A DNA stretch of 64,000 bases, from NCBI GenBank assembly GCA_027186245.1, contig CP114493.1, positions 4,595,501 to 4,659,500 on the forward strand. The letters run 5' to 3'. A program made the translations under genes and the position numbers. The DNA comes from Coriaria nepalensis. Lineage: Eukaryota > Streptophyta > Magnoliopsida > Cucurbitales > Coriariaceae. Below the pieces are notes generated by a model. The model was not told the DNA's origin. It ran no database searches and was given only the letters and a program-made list of their open reading frames with translations. Positions 38,200 through 49,530 of the stretch are shown here, one piece after another; the first letter of the stretch is position 1; each line of letters begins with the position of its first letter.

Positions 38200-40585
38200 G
38201 TGACTCATTGACAATAATTTAAGGTAGAAGTAATGTTTGACCCAAATATTATTAACATGAAGTGCGAAAATAGAATTCATTGGAAGCACCTTCATATGGT
38301 CCAATGACTTGAGATGACTCATTGACATGATTTTAAGGTGAAACAAATGCACACATATCCCTCAAAGGTCGTTGGCATATTGTGCACGAAACTAATGTTT
38401 CAAGTGCGAAAATAGAATTTGTTCGACTCGCCTTAATATGATTCATTGGCTTGAGGTGACTCATTGACATGATTTTAAGGTGAAATAAATGTATTCATAT
38501 CCCACAAATATTATTAACATGTTGTGCATGAAACTCTTGTTTGAAGTGCGAAAATAGAATTCATTGCAACCGCCTTCATATGGTTCAATGACTTGACATG
38601 ACTGATTCACATGATTTTAAAGTGAAACAAATGCACATATATCCCCCAAAGGTCATCAACATGTTATCCATGAAACTCATATTTGAAGTACTAAAATAGA
38701 ATTCTTTCGAATTACTTTTAAATGATTCGTTGGCTTGAGGTGACTCATTGACTTCATTTTAAGCTGAAACAAACACACTGTATGCCCCCAAATATCATAA
38801 GCATATTGTGAACGAAACTTATGTTTGAATTGCGAAAAAAGAATTTGTTCGACTCGCCTTAATATGATTCATTGGCTTGAGGTGACTCATTGACATGATT
38901 TTAAAGTGAATTAAGTGTATACATATCCCCCAAATATTATTTACATATTGTGCACAAAACTCATGTTTGATGTGTGAAAGTAGAATTCATTGGAACCACC
39001 TTCATATGGTTCAATGACATGAGATGACTCATTGACATTATTTTAAAGTGAAACAAATACACACATAACACCCAGAGATCATTAGCATATTGTGAACGAA
39101 ACTCATGTTTCAAGTGCTAAAATAGAATTTGTTCGGCTCACCTTCATATAATTCATTAGGTTGGGGTGACTCATTGACATGATTTTAAGGTGAAATAAAT
39201 GCATACATATCCCCCAAATATAATTAACATATTGTGCACGAAACTCATGTTTGAAGTGCGAAAATAGAATTCATTGGAACCGCCTACATAAGGTCCAATG
39301 ACTTGAGATGTCTCATTGACATGATTTTAAGGTGAAACAAATGCACACATATCCTCCGAGAGTTGTTAGCATGTTGTGCACGAAACTCAAATTTGGAGTG
39401 CGAAAATAGAATTCGTTCGACTCACCTTAATATGATTCATTGGCTTGACGTAACTCATTGACAAAATTTTAAGGTTAAACAAATGCACACATATCCCTCA
39501 AAGATCATTAGCATATTATGAACGAAACTGTTGTTTCAAGTGCGAAAATTGAATTCATTCGGCTCACCTTAATATGATTCATTTGCTTGAGATAACTCAT
39601 TGATATGATTTTAAGGTAGGAGAAATGCATACATATCCACCAAATATTATTAACATGTTGTGCACGAAACTCATGTCTGAAGTGCAGAAATAGAATTCAT
39701 AGGAACCACCTTCATATGGTCAAATGACTTGGGATGACTCATTGACACGATTTTAAGGTGAAAGAAATGCACACAAATCCCCTAAAGGTCGTTTAGCTTG
39801 TTGTGCACGAAACTTATGTTTGAAGTGCGAAAATAGAATTCGTTCGACTCGCCTTATTATGATTCATTGGCTTGAGGTGACTCATTGACATGATTTTAAG
39901 GTGAAATAAATGCTTACATATCCCCCAAATATTAAAACATGTTATGCACAAAACTCATGTTTGAAGTACGAAAATAGAATTCATTGGAACAGCCTTCATA
40001 TGGTTCAATGGCTTGAGATGACTTACTGACATGATTTTAAGGTGAAACAAATGCACACATATCCCCCAAAGATCATTAGCATATTGTGAACGAAACTCAT
40101 GTTTCAAGTGCGAAAATAGAATTCGTTCGACTCTCCTTAATATGATTCATGGCTTGAGGTGACTCATTGACATGATTTTAAGGTGGAAGAAATGCATACA
40201 TATCACGCAAATATTATTAACATGTTGTGCATGAAACTCTTGTTTGAAGTGCGAAAATAGAATTCATTGGTACCGCCTTCATATGGTTCAATGACTTGAG
40301 ATGACTCATTGACATGATTTTAAGGTGAAACAAATGCACATATATTCCCCCCCCCCCCCCCAAAGATCATTAGCATATTGTGAACGAAAGTCATGTTTCA
40401 TGCGCAAAAATAGAATTCGTTCAACTCGCATTTATATGATTCATTGGCTTGAGGTGACTCATTGACATTATTTTAAGACGAAATAAGTGCATACATATCC
40501 CCCAAATATTATTAACATGTTGTGCACAAAACTCATGTTTGAAGTGCAAAAATAGAATTCATTGGAACTGCCTTCATGTGGTTCA
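38193..40585 (+). repeat. Diverged satellite, + orientation
   Basis: About 17 monomers in the same orientation as the left arrays, alternating A and B types, with no clear HOR seen. The first monomer is damaged: it has a shortened stretch around 38222-38270 that lacks the GTGCACGAAACTC part. No gene is present. Confidence 0.9.
40347..40361. repeat. 15-base C homopolymer
   Basis: The monomer-start CCCCC tract is expanded to 15 C here (TATATT then C15 then AAAGATC). It is either a replication-slippage expansion or an assembly or base-calling problem. Confidence 0.85.
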
Positions 40586-40588
40586 AAC
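40584..40588. other. Satellite polarity switch point
   Basis: Left of here monomers read ...GAATTCATTGGAACTGCC (+). After GGTTCAAA the sequence becomes AATTCTATTTTCGCACTTC..., the reverse complement of the monomer. All satellite to the right in the window, on both sides of the LINEs, is in minus orientation. The join lies within GGTTCAAACTAATTC, with a few bases of ambiguous overlap. Confidence 0.93.
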
Positions 40589-41080
40589 TAATTCTATTTT
40601 CGCACTTCAAACATGAGTTTTGTGCACAACATGTTAATGATCTTTGAATGATATGTGTACATTGGTTTTACCTTAAAATCTTGTCAATGACTCATCTCCA
40701 TTTATTGGACCATATGAAGGCAGTTTCAATGAATTCTATTTTTGCACTTGAAACATGAGTTTCGTGTACAACATGTTAATAATATTTGGGGGATATGTAT
40801 GATTTATTCCACCTTAAAATCATGTCAATGAGTCACTTAAAGCCAATGAATCATATGAAGGCGAGTCGAACGAATTCTATTTTTGCACATTAAACACGAG
40901 TTTTGTGCACAGCATATTAATGACCTTTGAGAGATATGTGTGCATTTGTTTCACCTTAAAATCTTGTCAATGAGTCACCCAACCTAATGAATCATATGAA
41001 GGCGATTCGAAAGAATTCTATTTTCGCACTTCAAACATAAGTTTCGTTCACAATATGCTATGATATATGGGGGATGTATG
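40588..41080 (-). repeat. Satellite, minus orientation, up to LINE A
   Basis: About 3.5 monomers in reversed orientation (CACTTCAAACATGAG, GTGCACAACATG, GGGGGATATGTATG). The last recognisable satellite is TGATATATGGGGGATGTATG at 41061-41080. Confidence 0.9.
41060..41080. repeat. Candidate target-site duplication of LINE A, left copy
   Basis: ATGATATATGGGGGATGTAT-like sequence next to the LINE 5' side. The satellite just after the poly(A) (49040-49060, TTAATATTTGGGGGATATGT) is the same part of the monomer. The two copies are imperfect, so age or satellite variation must be assumed. Confidence 0.45.
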
Positions 41081-41112
41081 TACGTAACTTCATTGGAAGA
41101 GGGAATGAAGAA

Positions 41113-41415
41113 AAATCCTAGAGAGAGAAGCTCTCCCTTTTCTCTAGAATTCAGCTTTGATTAACTTTTTAATAATTCCCATTTTGTCCCTAAATCACAT
41201 AACCTGCGGTGACTTTTTGACTCCCCTAACCTACGACACCTCCCTCCTCCGCCCCTTGCTTTGACAGCCTCGTCTCCATCTGCCGTTAGCCTCCACCTTG
41301 CTGCCCTTCGCCGCCCCCTCCTTTGCCTACTCCGACCACCGGACCACCAGAAAATCCTTCCCTTTTCTTTCCTTCCATCTAAGTTTTCTCTCACGATCAA
41401 CCTTTATCTCTAACC
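41113..41415 (+). promoter_or_regulatory. LINE A 5' leader
   Basis: Starts AATCCTAGAGAGAGAAGC like the fragment at 36852; here the pairing partner is CTTTTCTCTAG, a weaker hairpin. It is followed by a C/T-rich leader. Just before the ATG lies CTCTAACCATG, and a pyrimidine stretch ends in CTCTGCAGG at 41440-41450. CTAAC, a pyrimidine tract and TGCAG-G resemble a plant 3' splice site, but the ATG and the S-A-G codons here are conserved between copies, so I treat this as the start of ORF1. Confidence 0.5.
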
Positions 41416-44400
41416 ATGTTTTCTGTTTCTATCTCTGCAGGTTCCCCAGGTTTGGACGAATCTTTAAACAAGCTCGAAGTTCTTTCCCATGATTCCCTAG
41501 ACTCGAACGAACATTTGGAAAAGCTTGAAGTCATTTCGCATGGAAGCAGCTTCCAGAATGATCTTCCTGCATCAACTGATGATTCCGTTTCTTGCGTAGC
41601 AGTAGCTACCTCCCATGGCAGTTGTGCTTATGGTTCTCTCTCCGTTGAAGACAACATGATTGCCTTGCAGGTCCATGAGAAGGCTGAGTTGGGCGAATCT
41701 CTATACAAGCTCTATACAAGCTCGAAGGCCCTTCCCAGGGTAATAGCTTCCAGGAAACTATGCCCTCTGTTTCTGCAGGTTCAGCAGCCTCTGTTGACTC
41801 TCTAAACATACCTGAAGCCATCTCCCATGGTAGTGGTTGCTCCATTGCATAGGATGGGTTTCCTGGTACATCTGAAAGAGCCATGTCTGCTTTGCAAGAT
41901 GCTTCCTCCCATGGCGGTTGTGCCTCTGGTCCACTCTCTGCTGATGATATCATGCTTGCCCAGCAAGTACAAGAGATGGCTGAGTTGGTAAACTCATTCA
42001 TAAGAGAGATTGAGCACTTGGAACTTAAAACTCTACCAATTCGAGAGCATGTTGAACATTCCTCCATCCTCTGAAATGCACTCTCATGGCCCTGCGTTAT
42101 TCATTGTTGATCCTGATGTTCCTGCAGCTATATCCATTGCGACGATGGAAAAAAAACTAGTCAACCTAGCTACCATGAAAGCTAACCTAATAAAGCACAC
42201 TGTAGATCTAGAAAAGAGCTCCACAGTGTCTACGACCAATCCCATAGCAATGCGTCCATTGATGGGTGGTTGTCCTGAGTTAGCCACAACACCTACGACC
42301 AATCTCCGACCTTTCCGTGGGATTCTGAAGAAGCCTACGCCACCAACCCCGCTGCGACCCTCTACCGGTTCAAAGGTTGCGAACCACCGGGTATTGGGAT
42401 CTCTTTCAAATCACATAGCGTCAAAAGTCCCTGTTATGGATCAGATTCAGCCCATTAATGCCGGCCACTCCAAGTCGAAAAGCTCTGTCGAAGCTCCGGC
42501 ATCTAAATCGGAGGTTTTGGGGTTAGTCAATGGCGGTCAAATTTCTGTTATCCCGGGTCAACCCGCTTGCTCGCTGGATACCCCGAACCTACCCGCTCTC
42601 ACTGTTGGGTCCTCCCTCTCCCACATCAGCACCAATGGTTACCTCTGCAGCGAATCAGGTTTTGCCATGTAAGCATGAGCTAGATGCCGCTGAAATGTTT
42701 TCAAAAATGAGCCCGGGTCAACCTACTTGCTATAAGAACCCGTCCGCCTGTCCGCCCGCTGCACAAGTGTCAGACGAGTCAGGCCCTTTTGACCTACCTC
42801 CTCGTACGGAGACAGCTGTGGCGGCTGCTTCTTCGCATGTGACCGTTGCTTCAGTTTTTTGTGAAATCACCCCCAGAGTTTTTGTTAATACGAGCCCACC
42901 CCCAAACGCTATTACAGGTAAGTCCTCTAACTTACAAGATTTTACCTCAAGTGACTCCGTGTCCAGCCAAATGACTCTCGCCACCCCTCAACTTTTTGAT
43001 CCCATTATCTACACCCCAAACCCCATTATCTCTATAAACCAAGCCCACCAACTTACCACAAACTTTCATAAAATACAAAAAAAAACCCTCCCAGTCTAAA
43101 AAAAAAACAGTATGGCCAAACTCAAATACCCCCTCACTCTATCCACTTCCCTCCCAAATACACACCCAAACAAACCCACCTCCACCCTCCCAATGGCCGA
43201 CTCAGTCCTGGCCACTGCCCTCCATCCGCTGGTTTCCACCTACGGTGACCGGTCAACATCAAAGTCAACGGTCAACCATACGAAAGTCAACAGACAGTTC
43301 ATTGACCAAAACTCCAAAAATATCTCTAAATCCTGGAGTAGTGTTGTCAAACCCATTACCATCCATGATTCCTCTTTTATTATGGAATATTTTAAGCCGT
43401 CGAGAAATGAAGGTCGTATTGTGGTTTGCCCCCCTCCCTCTATTGCTGAATTGGGTGCATCTCTTCTTAAAAATACTATAGTTGGACACTTTTTAGATTG
43501 CAAACTCCCTTTCAATCTTGTAAACTATATTGTTAATCGACTTTGGAAGCATCTTGGACTCCTAAAGAAAGGTCAATGGCAACAAAGAAGGCTACTATTT
43601 TTTCCACTTCTGCAACCAATGTGAAGTGTATGACATTCTTGGAAAAGGCCCTTGGTTCTGGTTCTTTGTTGATAAGTTTATTGCTATAAAAGAATGGAAA
43701 ATGGGATGGTTCTTAGCCGTGAAGAATTCACTCGAATTCCTTTATGGGTGGACTTCTATAATATTCCAGGGGAATTTTGGACGGCAAAAGACCTAAGCTA
43801 TGTTGCTAGGCCATTGGAATTCCTATTAAGGTAGATAAAAAGACCGAGACGAGCAATTGTCAGGACTTTGCCCGTATATGTGTTGAAGTAAATGCAGAAA
43901 AAGATATTGTTGGAGATTTTGACTTCCTTAATAGCCATGGGAAAACTGTCACAATTCGGGTTGAGTACAAATAGAAGTTGTCCATTTGTAAGCATTGTCA
44001 CACCTTTGGGCATAAGACTCCAAATTTTCCGAAATTTGCTCCCCCCAATGCTACCATCAATAGTAAGAAACCGACCCACCAATCAAGGAAGGGCCAAGTT
44101 AGTGATTCCCAATGGCGGGTTGTGAACTGAAAGGGAAAAAGGGTTGGGGAGGATACTGCTAACTATCCACATGCGGATGAACCGTCCATTATACTGAGCA
44201 AAGTAGAAGGAATAACTAATGGTGAACCTAGTAATGGCAAGACTACCTTGAGTATTCCGAATACTTACAATGAAGAAGTATTAGAATTATGTTCTCATAT
44301 ACCTACTATGAATTTGATCATTGAAGAAGCTAGTGATAGTGAAGAAGATACCTACTCCTCTTCTCCTAGTACCACTCTGGACGATAATTTTATTCCGGGC

Positions 44401-44508
44401 ACTAGTGACGACCTATCTCCCACCAACAACAATCCAAGACATAATGGTAAGGAGAAGAAGAAGAAGAAATGGTCCTCCAACAAGAAAGGCCAGTTTAGAA
44501 GGTACTAA
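41416..44508 (+). pseudogene. LINE A ORF1 (DUF4283-like, CCHC zinc knuckle), broken
   Basis: ORF1 protein of a plant LINE, expected to bind the element's RNA. Order: a Ser-rich start with two LNKLE/LEKLE-type repeats (41416-41620); the MAELVNSF..EIEHLE helix (~41970-42030); NIPPSSEMHSHGPALFIVDPD (~42052-42117); GILKKPTPPTP (~42318-42350); a Pro/Ser-rich linker; a DUF4283-like region (~43430-43800) with NTIVGHFL, VNRLWKHLGL and, one frame over, GKGPW and PLWVDFY; a zinc knuckle at ~43990-44030; an acidic run SDSEED; and a Lys-rich tail ending RRY. Damage: frame changes near 41740, 42640 and 43570; one base lost near 43808 relative to LINE B, giving an early stop; TAA at 43097-43099; TAG at 43972-43974; TGA at 44128-44130. 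The last Cys of the knuckle is Phe (44026-44028). Confidence 0.85.
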
Positions 44509-44549
44509 CCTTCTTCGCCCTCATTTTCCTTATCTCATTTCTCTTATTT

Positions 44550-47500
44550 ATGTCGATTTTTTGTTGGAATATTCGGGGTCTTAACGATCCCATTAAAAAA
44601 AGGGAACTTCGTAGCTTGATGGCTAGGTATGATGCCTTTGTTGTTGGTGTTGTTGAGACTAAGGTTAAGGCTAGTAATTTTGTCACGGTCACTAGGGCTA
44701 TTAATCCGTCATGGAGTTATGCAAATAATAATTCACCTACTTCCGAGGGGCATATTTTAGTTGGGTGGGATGCCTTTAGGGTGTCCCTTTCTGTGCTTGG
44801 GTTTGATGATCAATCTTACCATTGTAAGATTTCTTCTGTGGATAGGAAATGGTGGTGCTTGGTTACTTTTGTCTATGGGGCAAATTCTCATATCAGGAGA
44901 CTCACTCTTTGGGACTCTTATAGACATTATAAGCCGATTGATTCCTCTACTCCTTGGTTGCTTGTGGGTGATTTTAATGTGACTAGATTCATTTCGAGGG
45001 GCATGGACCAATTTAATAGCTGCATTTATGATATTGAGATGGATGATTTGAACATTGGGGGCCTTTCCTTTACTTGGACGAATTTGAATATGAATAGTGA
45101 TCATCTTATCCTTCGGAAACTTGATAGAGGTCTTGCTAACTTGGCTTGGAATGATAGTTTTCCTTGCACCCCTACTGCTTTCCCCCCTCCAGGCATCTCG
45201 GATCATAGCCCGGTGGTTGTCTCGGGTTTTTTTGATGCTAGGAAATTTAAGACCCCCTTCCGGTTCTTTAATGCTTGGATGGATCATGAGGGTTTCTTAC
45301 CGCTTGTGCAACAGGTGTGGGGTATAAGGGTAAATGGGAATCCACTCTTCCGTCTAGTTCATAAGCTCAAGAACCTTAAAGGTGCTCTCAAAGTGTTCAG
45401 TAAGAAGAATTTTCGTTATGTTAACAATAAGATGACTGAAGCTAAGAGTAAGTTAGACTATCTTCAGATTGTCAACCGTTCTCACTCTCCTACTCCGGAT
45501 TCTCTTGCCCTTGAGAAGGATGCTCTTGTTGACCTCCTCCGCCTTATCAAAATTGATGAAGACATGCTTAGGCAAAAGTCCCGGGTTAAATGGCTTAACC
45601 TTGGGGATCAAAATAATAAATTTTTTCATACGGTGGTTAAGCAAAGACAGGCCAAACCTAAAGTTCTCTCTATCACTAGACCAAATGGTGAGGTCTTAGA
45701 AGATTATGATCGAGTTAAGGTTGAGGTAGTCTCCCACTTCGAAAACATTTTCTCTCTTGCCCCCTCCTCTGAATGATGACTTGTTGGAAAGTGCCATTAC
45801 TAAGAAGCTTGAGACCTCTTACCATAGTAGGCTTGTGGAGGAAATTTCTACTGAAGAAATTAAGAAAGCCCTTTTTGGGATCAATCCTAATAAAGCTTCG
45901 GGACTTGATGGGTTCAGTTATGGGTTTTTTCAGAGATGTTGGGAAATTATTCATGATGACTTTGTGTTGGGGATAAAACATTTCTTCAGGTTTGGAATTC
46001 TTCTGAAAGAGGTTAACACTGCTGCCATATCTCTTGTTCCAAATATTGTTTCTCCATCCCACCTCTCAGATTTTCGGCCCATCTCATTTAGCAATACTGT
46101 CTACAAGTGCATCTAAAAAATAATCAGCAACCGCATTAAACTAATCCTGGATGATCTTATTAGTCCTAATCAATCTGTTTTCATTGCTGGAAGACGTATT
46201 ACTAATATAGTCCAGGAGCTCCTTCATGGCTATCACCTCAAAAGAGGCCCTCCTAGATGCGCTTTCAAGATTGACCTCATGAAGGCTTATGACATGGTTA
46301 GTTGGGACTTTCTTCAAAGGACTTTAGAGATTATGAACTTTCCCCCTATCTTCATCAGGTGGATCATGGCTTGTGTCTCTACTCCCACTTTCTCGGTTTT
46401 TCACAATGTGGAATTGATTGGGTTCTTTACGAGTAGTAGGGGTCTCCGTCAGGGTGATCCTATGTCTCCGGATCTCTTCGCCTTATGCATGGAGATTTGT
46501 TCTGGCCTCTTCAACCATATTGACCATGATTCTCGGTTCTCCTTTCATGATAAATGCCAAAGGGTTAAAATCTCCCATCTTTGCTTTGTCGATGACTTGT
46601 TCGTTTTCTCTAAAGGTGATTCTCCTTCGGCTTCGTGTATTAGCGAAGTGCTTCGGGATTTCTCATCTTTATCTGGTCTTCTTCCGAACCCTGCTAAGAG
46701 TTTTATTTTTTGTGGCAATGTCCCCCCTATGATCCAGTGTGTGATTCTTGCTATTTTGGAGTTTTCGGCTGGATCCCTCCTGATTAGGTATCTTGGCATC
46801 CCTCTTGCTTCTACTAAACTCTCTTACAATGACTGCTAACCTATCATTGAGAGAATTATAAGTAGAGTAAGGAGTTGGTTTTCTAAATACATGTCTTATG
46901 CGGGTAGGGTTCAACTCATAAACTCTACCTTATTCTCCATCCAAGTTTATTGGTCTATGCTCTTCATTCTACCGTCCAAAATAATGACTGAGGTTGATAG
47001 AGTGCTTCGTAGTTTCCTTTGGAAATGGTCTTCTCTTGATTATGGGGGGAATAAAGTTGCTTGGGATATTGTCTGCCTCCCTAGAGCTGAGGGTGGTTTA
47101 GGTATAAAAAAAAAATTAAGGAATGGAACCAAATTGCTCAACTTAAACATATTTGGAACTTATTCACCTACCCCAAAGCAATATGGCCGAATTGGGTTCA
47201 CAATCATTTGCTCCGAAATATGAGATTCTGGGTTTGCAATATCCCTAACTCTTATACTTGGTGTTGGAGGAAGATCCTGAAGATTAGGGACAAAGCGCTT
47301 TTGTCTTTCATCTGGAAGGTTGGGAATGGTGCTTCTATTTCTCTTTGGTATGACCCGTGGACTCCCCATGGTATTCTTCACACTTATCTTGGGGAAGATA
47401 TGATTACGTCTTCCAGCGTTAGTCTGAACCTCCAGGTTAGTAATATCATTCATGATTTTTCTTGGACTTTTCCTAACCCCCTCCCCCATAGTTTGGTGGG

Positions 47501-48148
47501 AGCTTGCAGATTGCATCCCGTCTTCCATCTCCCCTTCTGGAAATGAAGACAGTTTCACTTGGGCCCACTCCCCTTTGGGGTTCTCGGTGTCTAAAGCTTG
47601 GGATCATTTCCGATCTCATAGTTCTCCGGTTAGTTGGGCTAAAATTGTCTGGTGCAAAGGCCACATTCCGAGATACTCTTTCATTCATTGGCTTGCGATT
47701 TGCAACCGGATGAGTACACAGGATATGTGATTTTCTTTTGGCTCCCCTACTTGTAACGTGTGTCACTTATGTTTGGGGAATGCGGAGTCTCGTGATTATC
47801 TCTTTGGTGATTGCGCCTTCTCTGCTGCTGTTTAGGGTGGGCTTTTGAGTCTCGTGGTGATACCTCATCCTCCTTTACTCTCTTGGGATGATAAAATTAT
47901 CTGGTTTTTGGGGCTTCCTGGGCAATCTTTATCTAATCGTATAGGGTTCATCGCGTTTTCGGGTTTCGTTTACCATATATGGACAGAGAGAAATAAGAGG
48001 ATTCATGATAATGTTTGTAGTACCCCCCCCCCACCCCCCCCCGGGTATCATTGCTATGAAGATCTTGACTCAAATCAAGATAAAAGTTCAGAGCCTCCCT
48101 ACTCCTTTTTTGCATGCGGATATCGACATTTCGAATTATTGGACTGGT
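44550..48148 (+). pseudogene. LINE A ORF2 (endonuclease + reverse transcriptase + zf-RVT), broken
   Basis: ORF2 nicks target DNA and reverse-transcribes the element RNA. ATG 44550 is matched by LINE B's start. The first 408 codons are open. The APE-type endonuclease shows CWNIRG (N7), VVETK (E36), VYGAN (Y109), GDFN (D141, N143) and ISDHSP (D218, H219). Compared with LINE B, about 10 codons are missing just after GDFNVTRF, in frame. Reverse transcriptase: GLDGFSYGFF, FKIDLMKAYDMV (motif A), GLRQGDPMSP (motif B), FVDD (46585-46596, active-site box), YLGIPL. C-terminal zf-RVT-like part: WAKIVWCKGHIPRYSFIHW, CNVCHLCLG..SRDYLFGDC, then HIWTERNKRIHDN. Damage: frameshift plus TGA at 45774-45776, TAA 46114-46116, TAA 46837-46839, an A9 run frameshift near 47107, another near 47500, TGA 47728-47730 and TAG 47833-47835. 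I saw no RNase H domain. Confidence 0.92.
48023..48042 (+). repeat. C10-A-C9 tract in LINE A
   Basis: LINE B has a single short run here (ACCCCCTTGGGC when read on its sense strand). The tract in LINE A is therefore an expansion, or an assembly uncertainty like the C15 run at 40347. Confidence 0.8.
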
Positions 48149-48149
48149 G

Positions 48150-48387
48150 TCACCTTAAAATCTTGTCAATGAGTCACCTCCACTTAATGAATCATATGAA
48201 CCTAATTCAAATTAATTCTATTTTCGCACTCAAACATGAGTTTCATTCACAATATGCTTATGATATATTAGGGATGTATGTACGTTTGTTTCTGCTGAAA
48301 AAGAAGTCAATGAGTCACCTCAAGACAATGAATCATTTAAAGGTAATTCGAACGAATTTTATTTTCGCACTTCAAATATGAGTTTCA
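48150..48387 (-). repeat. Satellite segment embedded in LINE A
   Basis: About 1.7 monomers in minus orientation lie between LINE sequence ending ATTATTGGACTGGTG and LINE sequence resuming TGGAGTTTACTCCTC. They carry CACCTTAAAATCTTGTCAATGAG at the start and the C-type CAATGAATCATTTAAAGG near the end. LINE B is continuous here; its equivalent of the lost part is about 56237-56327. Confidence 0.9.
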
Positions 48388-49029
48388 TTGGAGTTTACTC
48401 CTCAGATTTCTTATGTTTAGTGTTTGTTGCCTTGGGTTTTGTTTCCCTTGTGGATAGGTGGGGTTCCCTGGGTGCCTCTTTGGGGCTTTCCTCTCGCATT
48501 GTTTGCTTGATTATTTTGTTTTGTGCTGGGTTATGAACCCCGGGATGATCACTATAAGTTTTATCGCTTATACTTTTTGTATGTGGATAGTGGCCCCCGT
48601 TGTGGACACACTTGGGTATGCCGCTTTGCTTTGTAATTCATTTCTTTTGATGATGGGTAGTGGTCTCCATGGTGGCCACCTTGGGTTTTTCCCTTAAAGG
48701 GGGTTTTTTCACTCAAGGTTAGGTTGGGTAGTGGTCTCCCTTGTGACCACCTTGGGGTATGCCCCTTGGTTGTTTCTTGTAATGGGGGTTTCCCCGATTT
48801 TTTGGTTTGGTCTTTTCTTGTTAAGGGAGAGGTTCCCCTAATGACCTTTGTTGGGTTATCTTTTTGTAGCTTGTTTATAGCTTATTTGTCGCTTCGAGTT
48901 TTAGGTTGGTTGGGTTTTAGGTGTTGGTCACCCTTTTAGACTGTTGTATTCTTTATTTTTTTTTTCTATTGTGAGCTTCCTCACCGTGCACTTGTAATCT
49001 TTTTTTTTGCGAATATAAACTTACCTTTC
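48388..49029 (+). other. LINE A 3' UTR with repeated G/C-rich modules
   Basis: Non-coding 3' region with modules beginning GGTGGGGTTCCCTGGG (~48457), GTAGTGGTCTCCATGG (~48658) and GTAGTGGTCTCCCTTG (~48728). Each is followed by short inverted pairs such as GGGGCTTTCC. Relative to LINE B, about 186 bp between two GGTGGGGT modules is missing. It ends with CACCGTGCACTTGTAATC, a T run, GAATATAAACTTACCTTTC and poly(A). Confidence 0.75.
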
Positions 49030-49490
49030 AAAAAAAAAATTAATATTTGGGGGATATGTCAAATAGTCACCTCAACCAATGAAACATATGAAAGTGAGTC
49101 GAACGAATTATATTTTCATACTTCAAATATGAGTTTTGTGCACAACATGTTAATGACCTTGGAGCGATATCTGTGCATTGGTTTTATCTTAAAATTTTGT
49201 CAACCTGTCACCTCAACCTAATGAATCATATGAAGGAGATTTGAACGAATTCTATTTTCGCATTTCAAACATGAGTTTCGTTCACAATTTGCTTATGACA
49301 TTTGGGAGATGTATGTTTGTTTGTTTCAGTTTAAAATCAAGTCAATGAGTCACCTCAAGACAATGAATCATTTAAAAGCAATTCGAGCGAATTCCATTTT
49401 CGCAATTCAAACACGATTTTGTGCACAACATGCTAAAGATCTTTGAGGGATATCCATATGTGCATTTGTTTCATCTCAAAATCATGTCAA

Positions 49491-49530
49491 TGAATCATAA
49501 CTACGTGATTCTAACATGTGTCATGTCAAT
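49491..49530 (-). repeat. Extended monomer variant (~40-bp insertion), instance 1
   Basis: Between the usual ATCATGTCAATGA and GTCACC lies an extra stretch reading TGATTCTAACATG...TCATGTCAATGA, a partial duplication of the monomer. The same extension occurs at about 50651, 51821, 53231, 54835 and 63179, always preceded by TTTCATCTCAAAATC or close variants. Confidence 0.8.

Larger units (their letters stand above)
41081..49039 (+). mobile_element. LINE A, near full-length L1-type plant non-LTR element (dead)
   Basis: A single + strand element of ~7.96 kb. It has a 5' leader from about 41113 (hairpin-like start, pyrimidine-rich), ORF1 (41416-44508), a 41-base gap, ORF2 (44550 to ~48148), a 3' UTR with repeated G/C-rich modules, and a poly(A) at 49030-49039 preceded by GAATATAAACTTACC. 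Both ORFs contain several stops and frameshifts, so it is inactive. A 238-bp piece of minus-orientation satellite replaces about 91 bp of the 3' region (48150-48387). The 32 bp at 41081-41112 before the conserved 5' end match neither satellite nor the other LINE copy; they may be extra bases added at insertion. Confidence 0.93.

Noticed and set aside
41430..41451. Intron 3' splice site before ORF1 (CTAAC, pyrimidine tract, TGCAGG)
   Set aside because: The ATG and following S-A-G codons are conserved between the fragment and LINE A, and no matching 5' splice site was convincing.
43247..43310. Cluster of GTCAAC/TTGAC motifs (W-box-like) in LINE A
   Set aside because: They lie inside ORF1 coding sequence and translate as part of the linker. 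No reason to call a regulatory element.
47684..47695. TTCATTGGCTTG in LINE A ORF2, identical to a satellite motif
   Set aside because: Only 12 bases, in a well-aligned coding part. LINE B has TTCATAGGCTTG there, so this is a chance match.
48458..48939. Reading frames in the LINE A 3' UTR, and the matching ones at 55741-56361
   Set aside because: Low-complexity Gly/Leu/Phe-rich translations of the repeated 3' UTR modules. Not conserved in frame between LINE A and LINE B.
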